Source: Todiramphus chloris collaris
Taxonomy: Eukaryota; Chordata; Aves; Coraciiformes; Alcedinidae
Length of the DNA: 64,000 nucleotides
Direction: 5' to 3'
NCBI GenBank assembly: GCA_025345505.1
Contig: JANVCC010000174.1
Coordinates: forward strand, 2,168,656 to 2,232,655
The notes beneath the pieces are model-generated. The model made no database searches. It had not been told where the DNA came from and saw only the letters and a program-made list of their open reading frames with translations. Each line of letters begins with the position of its first letter. The first letter of the stretch is position 1. Shown here one piece after another: positions 12,555-31,298 of this stretch. The position numbers and the translations under genes were made by a program.

Positions 12555-13693
12555 CAGCAATTGGGTGCTTTGATACCCATGAACCTCAGGACCTAGGGAG
12601 GCGGAAGGTGTGCGCTGTCGAATGGCACACGCCGCGTGCCCCGTCGGGCAGAAACCCGCAGGAAAGGTTCCCTTGGGTGCTTCCAGAACGCCTCTTGCTG
12701 AGAAAAGGGAGAAACATGTTTTCCAAAAAGGGAGCTGCTATTTGATGTTCGTTTCTTTGGTTCTGATGTGTTGTAGTTCCGCGTATTTATATTACAAACT
12801 TGTTGGTAAACCCGGCAATTTGTGCTCCCTGTGCTGTGCTCACGATCAAAGGAGGTGATGATTGTCGGTGTAGCCCGCGCCTGAGTGCATTAACGGAGGC
12901 AAATCTGTAAGAAAATCTCTGGAAATTGTATACTGATTTCAGCTGCTGGCTTTGTGTGCTGTTCTGAGCCCTCAGAACATCCTTTCAATAGAAGCCGTCT
13001 GAGTTTCGAAGTACTTGGGGCCTTTAAGCTAAAAACTTCACACTCTGAAGTGCAAAATTCCATTAACTGTGGTAAAATATCATCATAAATCTTTCATCTG
13101 GAAACTGCAGCTGTCTGCTGCTCTCTGCAGTGTAACCTGCTACTTGGGGTAAGTCTGTGTGATCGTCACTCCTGCTCAGGAAGGACATGTCCTTTGAACA
13201 GCCTCTGTTCCCCCGGCCCTGCCTCTTCCTGACGCTGGAGAGGATTCGTGGAGGAGCTGGGGCTGGGGTTTAGTATTTGCCTTTTGATGCTGAATGTGGA
13301 GAGGTGATGAAACCCTTGCTGATGTTTGTCAGTGAAGACGTTGGGCAAGGAAATCGACAGCTGGGAGAGTATCTGGAACATGCCTGCCTTTGAAACGCGC
13401 TAACTGCGTGGTAAATATTTAAATTTGAGCTAATACTGCATTATATTAAAGATTCATTTATTGCTGTGCTCATTGGGAAGCTCTTGCAAGCCAAGAGCCG
13501 TAGTTTACACAAGTTCAAGTGTTGGAAAATGGATTTGTCAGTGTTGCCTGTGCCAGGCACGAATATTTGATTGCACTTTTCTAGGGTAATGAATACTCAG
13601 GTAGCTCCGTATGTTTTAGGGTCAGGCTCCCAGTGAGCTAGGACTTCCTTTTTCCTTTTTTTTCTTTCCCTTTCCTCCCCCTCTTCACGTCCA

Positions 13694-13733
13694 AGTGATC
13701 CAGGAGGTCCCTTCCAGCCTGGCAGCATTCTTA
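13694..13733 (+). mobile_element. Possible old CR1 3' tail
   Basis: The stretch gtgatccaggaggtcccttc followed by cagcctggcagcattcttac resembles the CR1 terminal segment (gatgatctccaaggtccctt, ccaacc...cattctatga) with several mismatches. No upstream CR1 body is recognisable, so this could be a chance match. Confidence 0.3.
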
Positions 13734-15892
13734 CAACTTTCAAAGCATTCGAGCACCAGGTCGCTGGTCTGTGCAGGCAAATACATGAGCTTGGACAAGC
13801 AGGAGTCACAGCTAAGCTTTTATGCGTACTTCCTTTAGTAGCCCTTGGTTAGTGTGTTGTGTTTTGTTTTGCTTTATGAACAGGCTTGAAATTATTTTGT
13901 AAGGTGCTCTGCCAGCTTCTGCAATTACAGGCAGTGGTTGCCCACAGAATTCTTCATCAGGTGTCCTGTTGTTTTCAGCAAGTGTGGAATAAAAATATAA
14001 GCATTGCCTGTGATGATAGGCTTTGTATAAATCCTTGTGCCTGGAACGGGGGGAAGGTATAAACTTTTCATAACAACACAGGGTGATTTCTGAATCGAGA
14101 GCATTCGAATCTGGCAAAGATGGGTGCCCACCAGTGCTTCCAGTAAGAAGGTAAATGAATTTGAATTCCACAGAAGGACTGAATGGTTTAGTGAGCTACT
14201 GGTTGGTCTCAGAGCATTCTCCTTCTGGATCTCTGAACACCTTGACTGGTTAAAATGGGAGTGATTAGTAGCTTCAGTTGGTAAAGGTGGAGTGCTGTGA
14301 TGGTGGTGCTGCCCAAGACAAACCATTACCCTGAGAATTGTTTATTACCTTGGCTGTCTGTATTTGCTTTAATTCAGATGAGAGTGCAGATGATGCCTTA
14401 TATGTTTCAAAGCTCTATATCTTTGTTTCAGAACTTCTTTTCTTATGGTTCATTTTGGCCATCTGTATGTCCACGCATGACTTTGACCGTCTGAGATGTG
14501 GTGGGTTTTGTTTTTTTTCATTGTACCTCTCTCCCAGCTTTTCTTTGAGCATTTTTTTATTCTTTTAGAGCAGGTAAATGCATCACTTTTTTAATCCAGT
14601 GTAGTTATTTCTGATTTTAGCATTTTCAATATCTAGCCATTTCCAGATGAATGGAGGCCATCTTTCCAATCTGCAGGTTTAGATTAGATTGCAGCCTGTG
14701 GACCTGGTTTGGGCTGTATTTATTCACTGCTGATTTACATATAAATAAAAAAAAAAGTCTGTTGCTGCTAATTCTAGCTATTGCCATCAGAGCAGCCAGC
14801 AACAATCTGTATTAGAAATCCCCTACGCAGCAAGATACAGTCCCATCTTCTATAAATTGGCTTGGTTCTTTCAAGACTGCTGGTTTGTTTTCTTGATTAT
14901 CTGCTCAGGTTTGTTTCCCATGAATTCCTGACAGTATTATTCTTACGAATGCTTTGTCATGACCCTGCTCATCTGCCAGTGTCTGGATGCCCTAATCTAT
15001 ATGAAGCACGTGTAGAAAACTGTTCTGTTTTCTGGTTTAGAATATTAGCTTTTTGTGTAACCCAGCGTGTGAGGTGCAGCTTCCTGGAGGATGTGAATCT
15101 CTAACTGACCATTTCACAAGTGAATGCTGCTTCGGTGTTCCTTATGCACAAGGAAACATTTACTTTCCAGCCGTTTATTTTCCAAATACATTTTGTTTCC
15201 TCAGAGGAACAGCATTTGCTTATGTGGTGAAATAGCCAAGTCACAGGGTCTGCCTCATCAGTCTTTATTATTTTTTTCCCTTTGCTTTTTATAATTTTAC
15301 AGCCCTGCTTGCTAGCTAAGTGGGCCAGTTTGCAGAGGTGCTGAAATCTTTCCTGTCATAAAATTCCCCTGACTACGAGGCGATGTTTTAACAGCCCTGT
15401 GACTGTTCAAACTCTGCGCTGGGTTTACAGAGCAAACTGTCTCCTGATTGTTTTATCCTTTAGCTCTTGGTATCTCTTTGTTAAAAGGTAAACCTCTTAG
15501 TGAGATGTTAAAGAAAATGCGGCCTCTTGGTATTTAAAAGGTGAGCATCGCTTTAAACCACATATAGGATGGCTTCAAATAGTCCCAGCGCCGCGTGCTG
15601 CTTGTTTTAATAGAGGTGATAAATAGTGTGGCTGGTGGTGCCAGCAATTAGATCTGAGCTGTGTCCTAGAAATGACGTTTAATGGCAAATGTCAGGCACG
15701 GTCTGAACGGTACCTGAAGGGTGTCTTCCTTGCAGAGTCGCCTTTCTGTGGGATAACGCTGAAAAAAACAAACCCTAAATGGAATTTAATTACCAGAGCA
15801 TATATTCAATGCTTAGTTAAATGCATCTGTAATACCATTAGCTGTTAGGTAACTGTTTGCTTATTATGCTTGACACAGAGTGTGTTTGATGG

Positions 15893-16075
15893 GCGAGCGC
15901 AGCGGTGGGCGCAGCAATGGGAATGCTGATGAGCCCGGGTGTTAAGGAGGGGCGCTGTCGGTACCCGGTCAGCAGCTCCTGCCAGACCCCGGGCTGCGGG
16001 ACGGGCATCGGCTGCCATCGCAGCGGAGTTCGCGGGCGCAGCGAAGACGCTGCGCTCAGAAACGGCGCTTACTGC
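15893..16075. promoter_or_regulatory. CpG-rich block 2 (intragenic)
   Basis: About 183 bp containing around 22 CpG by hand count (roughly one per 8 bp), sharply bounded on the left by AT-rich DNA. GC-rich sequence with fewer CpG continues to about 16620. The density is that of an unmethylated CpG island, although the core is short. No recognisable exon follows. Confidence 0.45.
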
Positions 16076-16827
16076 TTTCACCAGGAGTGGGTTTAATTCC
16101 AGCCTACTCAGGGCTTCTCACCCCTGCTTGTCTCTCTCGCGGGGGGCTTTGGTGAATCTTGGAGGGGTGATAGCTGAGGTGGGGCTTCTCTGCTGCTGCA
16201 GGGCTGGGTTCTGCGTGGCAGAGCCAAGGGCAGCCTGTCCGTGCTGCCTTGCTGCCTGGCACAGCAGCTCTGGCACAAGGAGATGTGGCTGGACCAGCTA
16301 GAGCAGAGCTGGCCAGCCCGGCTGCACCCAACTGACTGTCCCCAGCTACAGCTCCATCCCTGCTCTGCTTCCCTCTCGGGCTCGGGGGGAGAGCGCACAA
16401 ACGGAGTTGACGTGCAGGGGTCTCATCAGATAGCTGCCCGCCGAGCTGAGCGGGATCTGCCGGTGCAGACGACGCTTGTTTTCCCCCTAGAAGGGAGCCG
16501 TGGATGGGGAAGGCTTTCTGTGCCGCAGGAGCTGTGGCGGGGGTGGGCAGGGGTGGCCACGGTGTCTCCTAGCCCTGACAGCTATAATTAACCAGGCTCG
16601 TTCGCGGGGAGTTGCGCACTCTAATAGCGCGCTTGCTTTATGCTTTGGCTTAGCATAACTGACACCACGAACCACAGATGGGATTCAGAGAACATAAAAG
16701 GGAAACAGAGCAGAAAGATACCACAAAGGGATTAAATGAGGTAGTAAGCAATGACCCATAACCCTCATGGAAGATCTTATGATAGTTTTATTTTAAGCCA
16801 GTCACTCTTTAAGCATAACTGCTTTTC

Positions 16828-16842
16828 TTTTTTTTTTTTTTT
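16828..16842 (+). repeat. Poly-T tract (T15)
   Basis: Homopolymer of 15 T read directly. Confidence 0.95.
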
Positions 16843-19800
16843 ACAAGATGAAATTATCTCTTGTCATTTAGAATTGCCCTGAAATTTTAAGGGTATTTTA
16901 AGTGCATCTCACTGGTAGGAAAGTGGGTGACTTGCTAGATCTTGGCCCGACAACCAGAAAGGTTTTCGGAATAAATACTATAGTTTGTTTTAAATACAGA
17001 AACCTGCCCATTTCAGGTAGTGACCATGAGAGTGTTCACTTTCTCCTTCAAAATTCAGACGAAGCTGCATTAATTTTCCTTTCTGGATTGTTCAAAAGTT
17101 TAAAAACCTCTGTGAATGGATAGATGTTAAATATCTGATATTTCATGTGTTGTGGGATGGAAGGGTGCTGCGTCCAACCCTCTCTTTCTGTGTCACTGCT
17201 AGGAAAAAGTAGGGAATATGGGATCGATGTTGAGTGTTGCGGGTAAGGAGGAAATTGCCTTCAGAATTTCGGTAGAGAACACAAATAACTTGTGCAAAGA
17301 CTTTGTAGTTTCTTGTTTGGTCCCAGTTGACCTCTTTAGTAATCTTAAAACCAGGGATGATGACGTCGGTTGCTGATTGATCCCATTTTCTGGGGCGTAA
17401 ATACGAGTGGAATTCCAATGAAGAAAGATGGATGCTTTTTGCTATTGAAAGAGAGGAGTCCGCGGGTGCAAAAGGCTGGTTAGGAGTTGAATGTGCTGAA
17501 ATCTGCTCTGTGCTGCCAGATGCCCGATGGGTACCCTCCTAGCTGCATTTTCCAGTGGCCACGTAGGCTCGTTTTGATCAATTCTAGTGTGCACTTGTTT
17601 TTAGCATTCCTCATACTTTCTCTTGCACATATAGAAGCGTGTGATTCTGTACCTAACTCGGGACAGTAATTTATACAGAAGACATATTTTTTTCACATAA
17701 TCCCCTTTGTTCTGTCGCTAGAAAACAGGAGGCTTCGTGTGAAATGTTAATGGCCTTTAAGAAACACTGTCCAAGAATAAGGTTTTAAATAATTACCTAT
17801 TCTTCAACAAAATTGGTAAAGCCTAAAAGCTCCATTTCAGTTGTCTGTTTGGCAGTTGCTTTTTAGAATATTTTTTCAAGGCTCAAGACAGACAGGCTTA
17901 ATTTTTATTGGTCTCATTATTAAAGCTATTATTCCATATGGGCTTAGCTCTTGGAAAGGAATGACTGTTTGCCCAATGGTGATTTCATTTGTTCCTTGGT
18001 TCCTTTTTCTTTAATATGATGCCCAGTTCACAGATTGATAGCCTGTTGTTGGCATTCAGCATAATCAATGTCAGCCTCTCTCTGTCAAGGGGAATTGCTG
18101 ACGTGCACCCCTTGGCAGTTCATTTGGAAGCAAATAATTAGAGGACATTGAAAACATTGGAAAATACTAGTGGAAGGAAGGAATAGAGGTGTCTGAAGCA
18201 GTTTGTTGTCAGAATCTGAATCTAGCTTAGAGTTGCTAGCTCTTTGAGGATGAAGCTGTTACCAGTATGCTGGAGGGGATTTATCTTATCACTGAAGTGC
18301 CATTTTAGGAGTGCAGAGCTCCCTTCCTTACTGCTGCCATTCCTATGGAGGGGTATTTGGCTTACTAGTGAGGTGCTAATGTGTAACATCTCCCACCTAA
18401 AGACCCGGATGGAGTTGTGACCTCTAAATCTGCAAGCACTTACCTGCCTTGGGTGAGCCTTGAGGTGCCTGCAAAGGACATGGTAGTGATCCAGGGAAGG
18501 GCTGCTGGTGGAGCTGGCTCTGCATACTGCCTGTCTTTCAACTCTCGGGTGACTGGGGCTGGTTTTTGGCTGCCTTGGACATCTGGAAAGCAGAAATTGA
18601 GGGGAAGGGAAGATTTACGAGTGACTAATTAAAATTAAGAGCTAAGTAACATATTGGTTGATTTTTGTTAGAGTGGGGAGGACAGAGCTAAGAGGAGCAG
18701 AGCAGAAGGAAGAGGAAAAAAAATACCCTTAAATAAGTGAACTTGTGCAGCATTGTCTTACAAGTGCCCGTAGTTGAAGCAGGAAGAAAATACAGAGCCA
18801 CCCTGTGTGAGTGTGGAATTCACTGAGGCTGGTGCAGCCTCGTCGTGCTGTTTGACGCAGCTCCTGATGGATCTTTCCCTAGTTCTCAGTTACCATATTT
18901 ATTCTTTGCGTGTCATACGTGCTATAGAGTTGCTGCCTTGTGACTCTTAATAGCTCTCCCAGCAGAAGATCTCGTGCCCGCGCAGTGGCAGCGCAGCAGG
19001 CTGACAGTACAGCTCTTCTGCTGAGATGAAGACTGTGTATTTTATATTTTTTTAAGACAGTCTAGCAACTATAATGCCAAACCACCCACACTAGGAGACA
19101 ACATATGGCAGCTACTATGAATTAACATGCAGATAAGTAGCATATCACCTCGTGTTTTTTCCCGAAGGCTTGAGCCTTGATAGCTGGGATTCTGAGCTCT
19201 TGGCCATCTCCCCACAACGCGCAAAGCGCAACCTTCCGGCTAACGAACTGTGATTTCAGGCTAATTTTGGTCGTGTTTGGAGCTGTTCAAAGGTGTAGGC
19301 AAACAGATTGTTGTTTGATACTCGCGTGTGTACGTAGGCTGAGATTTACAGGAGTGTTCGTGGGACTTGTACGTTTTCCCTCCCCCTTCTGTGGGAAGCA
19401 ACTCTCTACAGATAACCTGTCTATACTGTGCAGTGTTTGGTGGTGTTGGCAAACAGGTTTGCTTCAGACTTTGCAGGAACCGTGGGAGAGATGTGGAACA
19501 AATAATATTCTCGATGAAGCAGAGTAGCTTTGAGCAGAAGGACCTTTTTTTGGTGTAGTCTTCAGGTGAGGCGCAGCCCGGAGGGTGGATGCCTCTTCAC
19601 AGACACATCTGAATGTGCAAGGCTGAAATTCAGGGGAAAGTAAGTGTGATGCTTGTTTTACATCTCTCGAGCTGTTTGTGCACAAGACTGAATTAATTTC
19701 TAGCATGTTGAGGTGACTCATGAATTCCAAACGGAGTTTCGGTTGTTAGACTTGTGAATAAAAGGGATTGGAGAGAAAATCTGGCTGTAAACAATTACAC

Positions 19801-20269
19801 GATGAAAAGAGCCAGACATTGTGGGGGGAAAAAAAATAAATCCTATATTGTTTAGTCAATAAATTATGCTTTCTCCTACATAGATCACAGAAATGGGACT
19901 TTACCCTGGAAACAGCAATATTTGATACCCCAGGCAGCTTATTCCCAGCTCAGCTCACACTTGACTGAATACACTGATCGATTATCCGCGGCTTAACCAA
20001 GCCTTCTCATTTCCTGCCTTCCATTACCGCGCTCAATCAAGCCGGCGGTTCTTTGTGGCCTGCCTTGTGCAGCGAGATAAGCCATCGAGGCATGTTTCTA
20101 TTAGAAAAGCTCTTGTAGATGGAATAGTCATTAGATAACACTAACAGGTTTAAAGGTTGCAGTCTTTGTGTCGGTCGGGGTTAAGAGGACGGGAACCAAA
20201 AGCACCACTGCCTTTGGGTTGTTGTGTTTGAGGGGCAGAGGGGATTAAACCTCACCTTGCCATATTTAG

Positions 20270-20530
20270 TGCTCTTAATTTAACATTTTTCTTGTCGAAT
20301 ACTGATACCTTTTTTTTGACAGTGCTTCTGTGCTTGTGAGAAACAATTAGCCGTGAATATGCTTTCATCTGAATGAAATAAGCCACAAAAATACCGCTCG
20401 TTTGTGGCAATAACCTCTGCATTGCCAAGCTGCGTGTTCTTGGCTCCCAAACAGCTGATCAAGTTGCTTATTTAATTAGAAAGCAGCCTACAAAACGATA
20501 TCCCGAGAACGTGAAATTACCATGTGCTGA
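20270..20530. promoter_or_regulatory. Candidate conserved noncoding element
   Basis: Repeat-free stretch in the upstream intron with acaattagcc and tttaattaga homeodomain cores and an acagctgatc E-box-like site. A neighbouring segment (about 20040-20120) has an agataag GATA site. Inferred from texture. Confidence 0.25.
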
Positions 20531-23500
20531 TGCAGAGTGGGAAGAAAATTGATCCTTGCTCTATCTGATTTCCAGTTTCATTTCTGTCCCCTATTTGTTC
20601 TGTTTGGGGTTTTTTTCCCCCTCTTTCCTCCCGGGGGGTCCGGTATGTGTGGTCTTTATTTTCCTTTTTTTCCCCTCATTAGAATATTAGTAAATGTCAA
20701 GATGGAGTGGGGGTGGCAATAGGGGTAGGGATTCAGCAGGGCCGGGGCAGAGCGAGTGGAAGCGGTCAAACCTACCGCTCGTGTCGGAGTCAGGCGAGTT
20801 CTGTGTAGTGGAGCTGAACTGGAACTAGTTGTGGGAAATGAAATCATGACTCTGGGGGGACAAACAGTGCCCCGAGTGAAAGGGTTAATCTGTAGTGTTG
20901 AAGAAATGAATATAATGTCCACTGGAAAACTGGCTTTGTGAGGCCAGAGCTCCTGTGCTGCAATGCACAGTGTTTATTCCCGAGGGTGGAGAGACCGTTA
21001 GAATCATTAACATCTTGTTAAAACAATACACATCATTTGGTAGCTTAGAATTAATCACGTAATGATTTTTTTTTCTGATAAAAAAATGTCACCGTTGTAA
21101 ATACGCTGGCCAGGAAAGCCAAAAGGAAAGATGTTCTTTTCCATGTTTCTATTTTGCTGTTTGTGTCTTGGAAATAGCTCCTATTCAGTGGCTCCAGCGT
21201 GCCCATCTGTCATCTCCAGCATTCGGTATATTGTTTCCAAAGCTAGTTGTGATTTAACATACTGTCTAAATAGGGCAAGTAATGAAGGATACTGCTTAAA
21301 TCCCTGGGAGAGAATCTGCAGGACATCTGTGCTGGGCTGCAGGATCTGGGTAGTCATCACCCTGGGAGGAGAGCGGGGATCTCTGCGGATAGGAATTGGC
21401 ATGTGCAGTGACTCTGCTCTCAGGTGTTCCAAAAGAAACCTGTCACCTTGGAAATGTCACAAACGCCGCGGAAATCGGTACCTTCATACTTGGAAAGAGA
21501 ACCTGCAAGACTTCCACCCCCGTTTTTAAGGGAGAGACTCTTTTCTAAAGAGAAGTTGACCTGGGATGCTCTAATCCATTTGCAGGTTTTACCTAATTCT
21601 TGTTGAATGTCCAAAACTGATCCCTGTTGGTTTGTGGGTGGGTTTTCTGGTATGTTTTGGGGTTTTGTTTGTTTGGCTTTAAAGCAACAAAAACCAAAAC
21701 AGCAGCAAAACGAGTACTTGGAGTTCTGCAGCAATAGACAATACTGTCACTGAAGAGAAGAATGGACGCTTGGAATCTCTGAGCTGACAGAAACAGGCTT
21801 TAAAGCACTCGCCATTGCTGTGGTTTCTGCAAGGCTGAATTTGGCATGTGACTGTCTGCAGCTTTTCATATGTAAAGGTGGTAAAAATAAACCCCCCAAA
21901 CCTACCGCCTTAGAACTAGGGATGCTTTTTTTGTGTGCACATGGTTCTAGAATAAACTGTCTACCACAAGAGCTGGCATCCCGACACCCCTTAGTATAGT
22001 CTGCTCTGTAAATGGCTTGGCTATTTAGAAAGCTGGCTGACAGAATAGCCTGTCTGGGAGTTCCTGTGCAGTGAGAGATGTAAATTGTGAACAACAGGAT
22101 GCTGTCAGACACTTTCTAGTTTTGGGGGTATTGAAACTTCAGGTTAAAAGCATGCACGGCGGAGAGGAGATGCCAAAAATACTGTTCAAGACGAGGCTTT
22201 TAAATTAACGGCAAAACACAGTGATGAGGGTAGAGAGAGGTATTTAGGAAGGAGATGAGATCACACCCCCGTGCCCCCTGCACCCCAACCCCACCTCCCC
22301 TCACCCAGACCGTGTTTTTGGTGCTGGTTCCTTGCCCACATGGGATGGAGCCATGAGTGCGCACGCTGTGACTCGAATGATGCAGGGCAGCCAGCATCCT
22401 GGAGCACGTGCTGCTTCCCGTTTTGAAAGAGGTATAAATGAAGTCTGATCATTTTTGAAGATGTGTACGTTGACTGTGGTCATCTTTGCCTGTCACAATT
22501 AATTGTAAGTGCCTATTTCTTAATATTCAGGTTTTAGAAGTTAAAAGCGTAGGAAGTTGGTGCACGACCTGGTTTCAAATGGATGCTTGTGCACATTTCC
22601 ATTGGTTGTCTGTTGTTTTTATCATCTCTTTTGGCTCTAATTCTACCTTCATCTTTTTTTCTCTGTAGCTTTTAAGCATAAATTGTTTCTGAAGTGTAGT
22701 GAAAGAGAAGCCCCTTTTCTGTGTTATGAAAACCCCTGTAATTTCTCCTTTGTCGTCTTCCCTTCTGACAACGCCTCGCAGCCAGACGATCAGGCTGAAG
22801 AAGTCGATACCGTTCCTGGTGGCAGGTTGCAGCGTAGGGCAATTAATCATTTCTCTGAAATCTTCTTAGATTCAGCCAGCCTCCTGAAATTCAATCTCAT
22901 TCCCTGTGCTCTTCCTGGTTGTGAATCTGATTTCAGGGGAGGAAATGTTGTTGTTCTCCTTCACTGTGCAGAGTAACTGCAAAGCTCGGAATGAAACATG
23001 GGAAGAGAACAACTGAGACCTTCTGTGAGTCTGAGAACAAAGTTTTGGGCTGGGAAATGGGCACCTTCCCATTCAGTTGGGATGCTTGAACAAGCAAAAA
23101 GCTCTGGACTCTCTGTAGATGTTATGCTTTCTTGAGGTATGGGATTTTTGAGTTGATGAGGTGGTAAAACACTGCAAAACCTAGTGAACGCTGGCCGCCT
23201 CATTGTGTCTCGGTGTGTGTGTTCCTGATGAGCTCTAGTGTAATCCCCTGCTAGCCCATCGAATTATTTATTTATTTTAAACTCATTTGGGAGCTTGGGC
23301 GTTTCCAGGAGACACCACAATGAACAAACTTCTTTGCATCAACAAAATGACAAACTGGGAGAGTCTTTCAGGAGAATGAAATGATCCCTTATGGCAGGAA
23401 GCGTAAAAACCTCGCTTCCAACCACTCATTTCTTCTGCCCCAGTGTATCAGAAGGCTTTGTGAGTGGTGACCCGAGCCTCATCCCTCTGCTGCTAAAAGC

Positions 23501-23683
23501 CCTGTGCTATTCTGTGATATAATAAGAAACTGAGACAGGAAAGTGAAGTGATTGCATCACCATCTCCTTTATAATACAAAATGAAGCTGTGACCTTCCGG
23601 CTGGCAGCTCTGCCTGGTGCCGAGACAATGCAAACATTTGGCAGTTCTGACCCCTCCCTTTCCATTGCGATACAATCTGTGTG

Positions 23684-23740
23684 TGCACACAGCAAGGATT
23701 TACCTGCACACACAAAGGGTTTCCCTGCACACAACATCTG
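23684..23740 (+). repeat. Degenerate 21-bp tandem repeat, 2.7 copies
   Basis: Three successive units begin with tgcacac at 23684, 23705 and 23726, an exact 21-bp period. The first two units share the pattern tgcacac, an AAGG/AAAGGG core, and a TTTACC/TTTCCC end; the third is partial. Confidence 0.8.
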
Positions 23741-25788
23741 AACACTTCCAGAGCTCTTTCTGCAAAGCTGTCCCCTTGTAGCAGCATGGCTGGAAGGTTA
23801 CGTGAGGCTGGATCCCTTTGTCCATCATTTGCTACCTTTGTTCTCTCCATCACTAGCTCTTCTTTTCACCAGTGTATAGTAACTCGTTTCCTCTTCTCAG
23901 ATCTCTCCTCTGGCTACTGGTTGTTGTTCAGACCCCTGATGGTTTGGTTTGTAGCTGAGCCTTGGTAAGCACTATCCCTGGCAGAGCACGGTGTAGATTC
24001 CTGGTCCTTCTCCTCCCCTTCCCGATGGGATTTACTATTCCAAAGCACCACTGTCAAAACAACTCCAGACTGTGTTTTGTAGCCCTCCTGCATGGCTGCA
24101 GATACACGTGTCCTTCTGTCTCCTTTACGGTGCTCCTTGGAGTGCTGTGTTATTCCAGACACCTGACTTTAATGGCACACACCAAGAACATGGAAGCACT
24201 AGCTTTTGGTGGTGTAAATTGTCTGTACGTGAGCGGGTGCTTTTCACGCCGCAGCGATGCTTTCCCTCTGTGCTCTCGGGGCCTTGCCTAACACAAGAGG
24301 TGTGATTTAGGCTCCAACTAAGAAATACAAGGGGAGTTTGCAGAGAAACGCTGGGTTAATGTTTCCCATCCTTGTTCCGTCCAGTTCTGGTTGGCACTAG
24401 GAAAATTCATCAACTCTTAACAAGAGGGTAACAGAATATTTACTTGGGGGTGGTTTATTGTATATAGATTTCAGAGAAACTATTCGTAAGAACTGATACA
24501 CAGAACTTTATTTCAGGAGAACAACTAAGTCTGGGAGCTTATCAAACATCAGGCAAGAGAGACAAGCGCTGCCTCACACTTTGGCCTCTTTGATTTTTCT
24601 TTTGTCAGGCATTAGACAAGCTTGTTGCCTTTGCATCTGTGCTATTATATTTCATTTTTCAAACGAAGCAGGGTCGGGTTTTTCCTGTACAGCACAAGTG
24701 TGCTTAGTGTGTTTTTGGAAGCCTTCAGAACACAGAGCAGATGGGGTAGCGGTGGGTTAGTTAACAAACTTTTTTCTGGCACAATGCTGCCACTAGCTGC
24801 TTTTTTTGTGGTATTACATCTGGTTTTAATCAAAGGCTTCAAGGAATGTACATGATGGAAAGGTTTTGATGTTGCTTGCTAAGCAGAAAGGGTGGAAATT
24901 GCTGTAACAATTAGGCTGGTGTGAACAGGAGAGCCGAGAAGAACTTTCTGGTCCAGTAACCTGTGGTGTAACTTGTAAACGTGAGTGTTTTAAGAGCAGT
25001 CTTAGAAGGGTCTAGAGAACTGGAGGCCAGAGAAAACACGGTGCTTGGAGCTGCATCATGCCAAAAGAGTGGGAATTTCCCTTCAGGCCTTCCTCTGTTT
25101 CTTCAAGTGCTCTGGGTGGACTACCAAGGGTTTTGGAGATAAACTGAAGCAGAGAGTCTGTAATGACTTGATCTAAAAGTTGTCTTTGTAAGTGGTGTTT
25201 TAGTTTCCTTCTGTGACAGAATGAGCTGGTAGCTAGAGTCTGAAATGAAAAAGGAGCACTTGAGGAAGAGAGTTTTGTGGAAATGTTGCTGTTTTGTGAG
25301 GTATTGTGAGCCGTCGGAGCCTGTAATTATTGGGATTGAAGTGCAGCATCCTACCCTTTTGTCTACAGGAGTGTAGTGAAGAACATCTACAATTACATCT
25401 GAATCCATCTGTCCTTGGGGATAAAAAACCGTAAATCTGGTATCTCTTGATCACAGCTGTTAAGAGTGGCTGCTCTGAATTGCATTACTACTGGTGTTCT
25501 TTTTTCTGTGTTTGGCCATAAATACTTCTTGTTTGGAGAAGTCGGCAGACTAAGATCATGCAGCATGAAGCCAAAAGTTCCAGTCCTGTTCTGATCCCTG
25601 CCTCTCCTTTTGTTGGGTTAATTTTTTGTGAGTGAATAGATGAGTATTCTCTGGCCAGATACACAGAGAGATACAACCATGTAACGATGCCGTAGGTTCT
25701 CGTTGCCTTTGTCTAGGTTGAACATCAGTCCCTCATTAGCACATTGCCCTTGTTCCATTGTCACAGAAATACCTTTGTTCTCCTTTGA

Positions 25789-31193
<5,405 letters not shown>

Positions 31194-31298
31194 AGGGAAG
31201 TGTAACATCTCCCATTTCTCTGACATATTTGCTGCTAGAGAATTTAAAGCCCGAGTGGATTCATTTTTCTACATACTGGGCTATAATCCAGAGACGAG
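31194..31298 (+). CDS. RERE: RERE coding exon C (BAH domain, C-terminal part)
   Basis: 105-nt exon that completes the split Arg and encodes [20 protein letters not shown] then [15 protein letters not shown], again ending two bases into an Arg codon. It carries the end of the BAH domain: the GKC motif, the SDIFAAREF helix and the aromatic FFYILGYNP strand. Acceptor tttctttcag at 31193, donor gtaagt at 31299. Entry and exit phases are identical and the length is a multiple of three, so skipping this exon would delete 35 residues of BAH without breaking the frame. The 16.1-kb intron that follows separates the BAH exons from the ELM2 exons. Confidence 0.97.

Noticed and set aside
13925-14326. 133-codon minus-strand open frame
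   Set aside because: Composition is random; no homology recognised.
21131-21529. 132-codon plus-strand open frame with a hydrophobic, Cys-rich start
   Set aside because: The start imitates a signal peptide, but there is no supporting splice site, domain or continuation.
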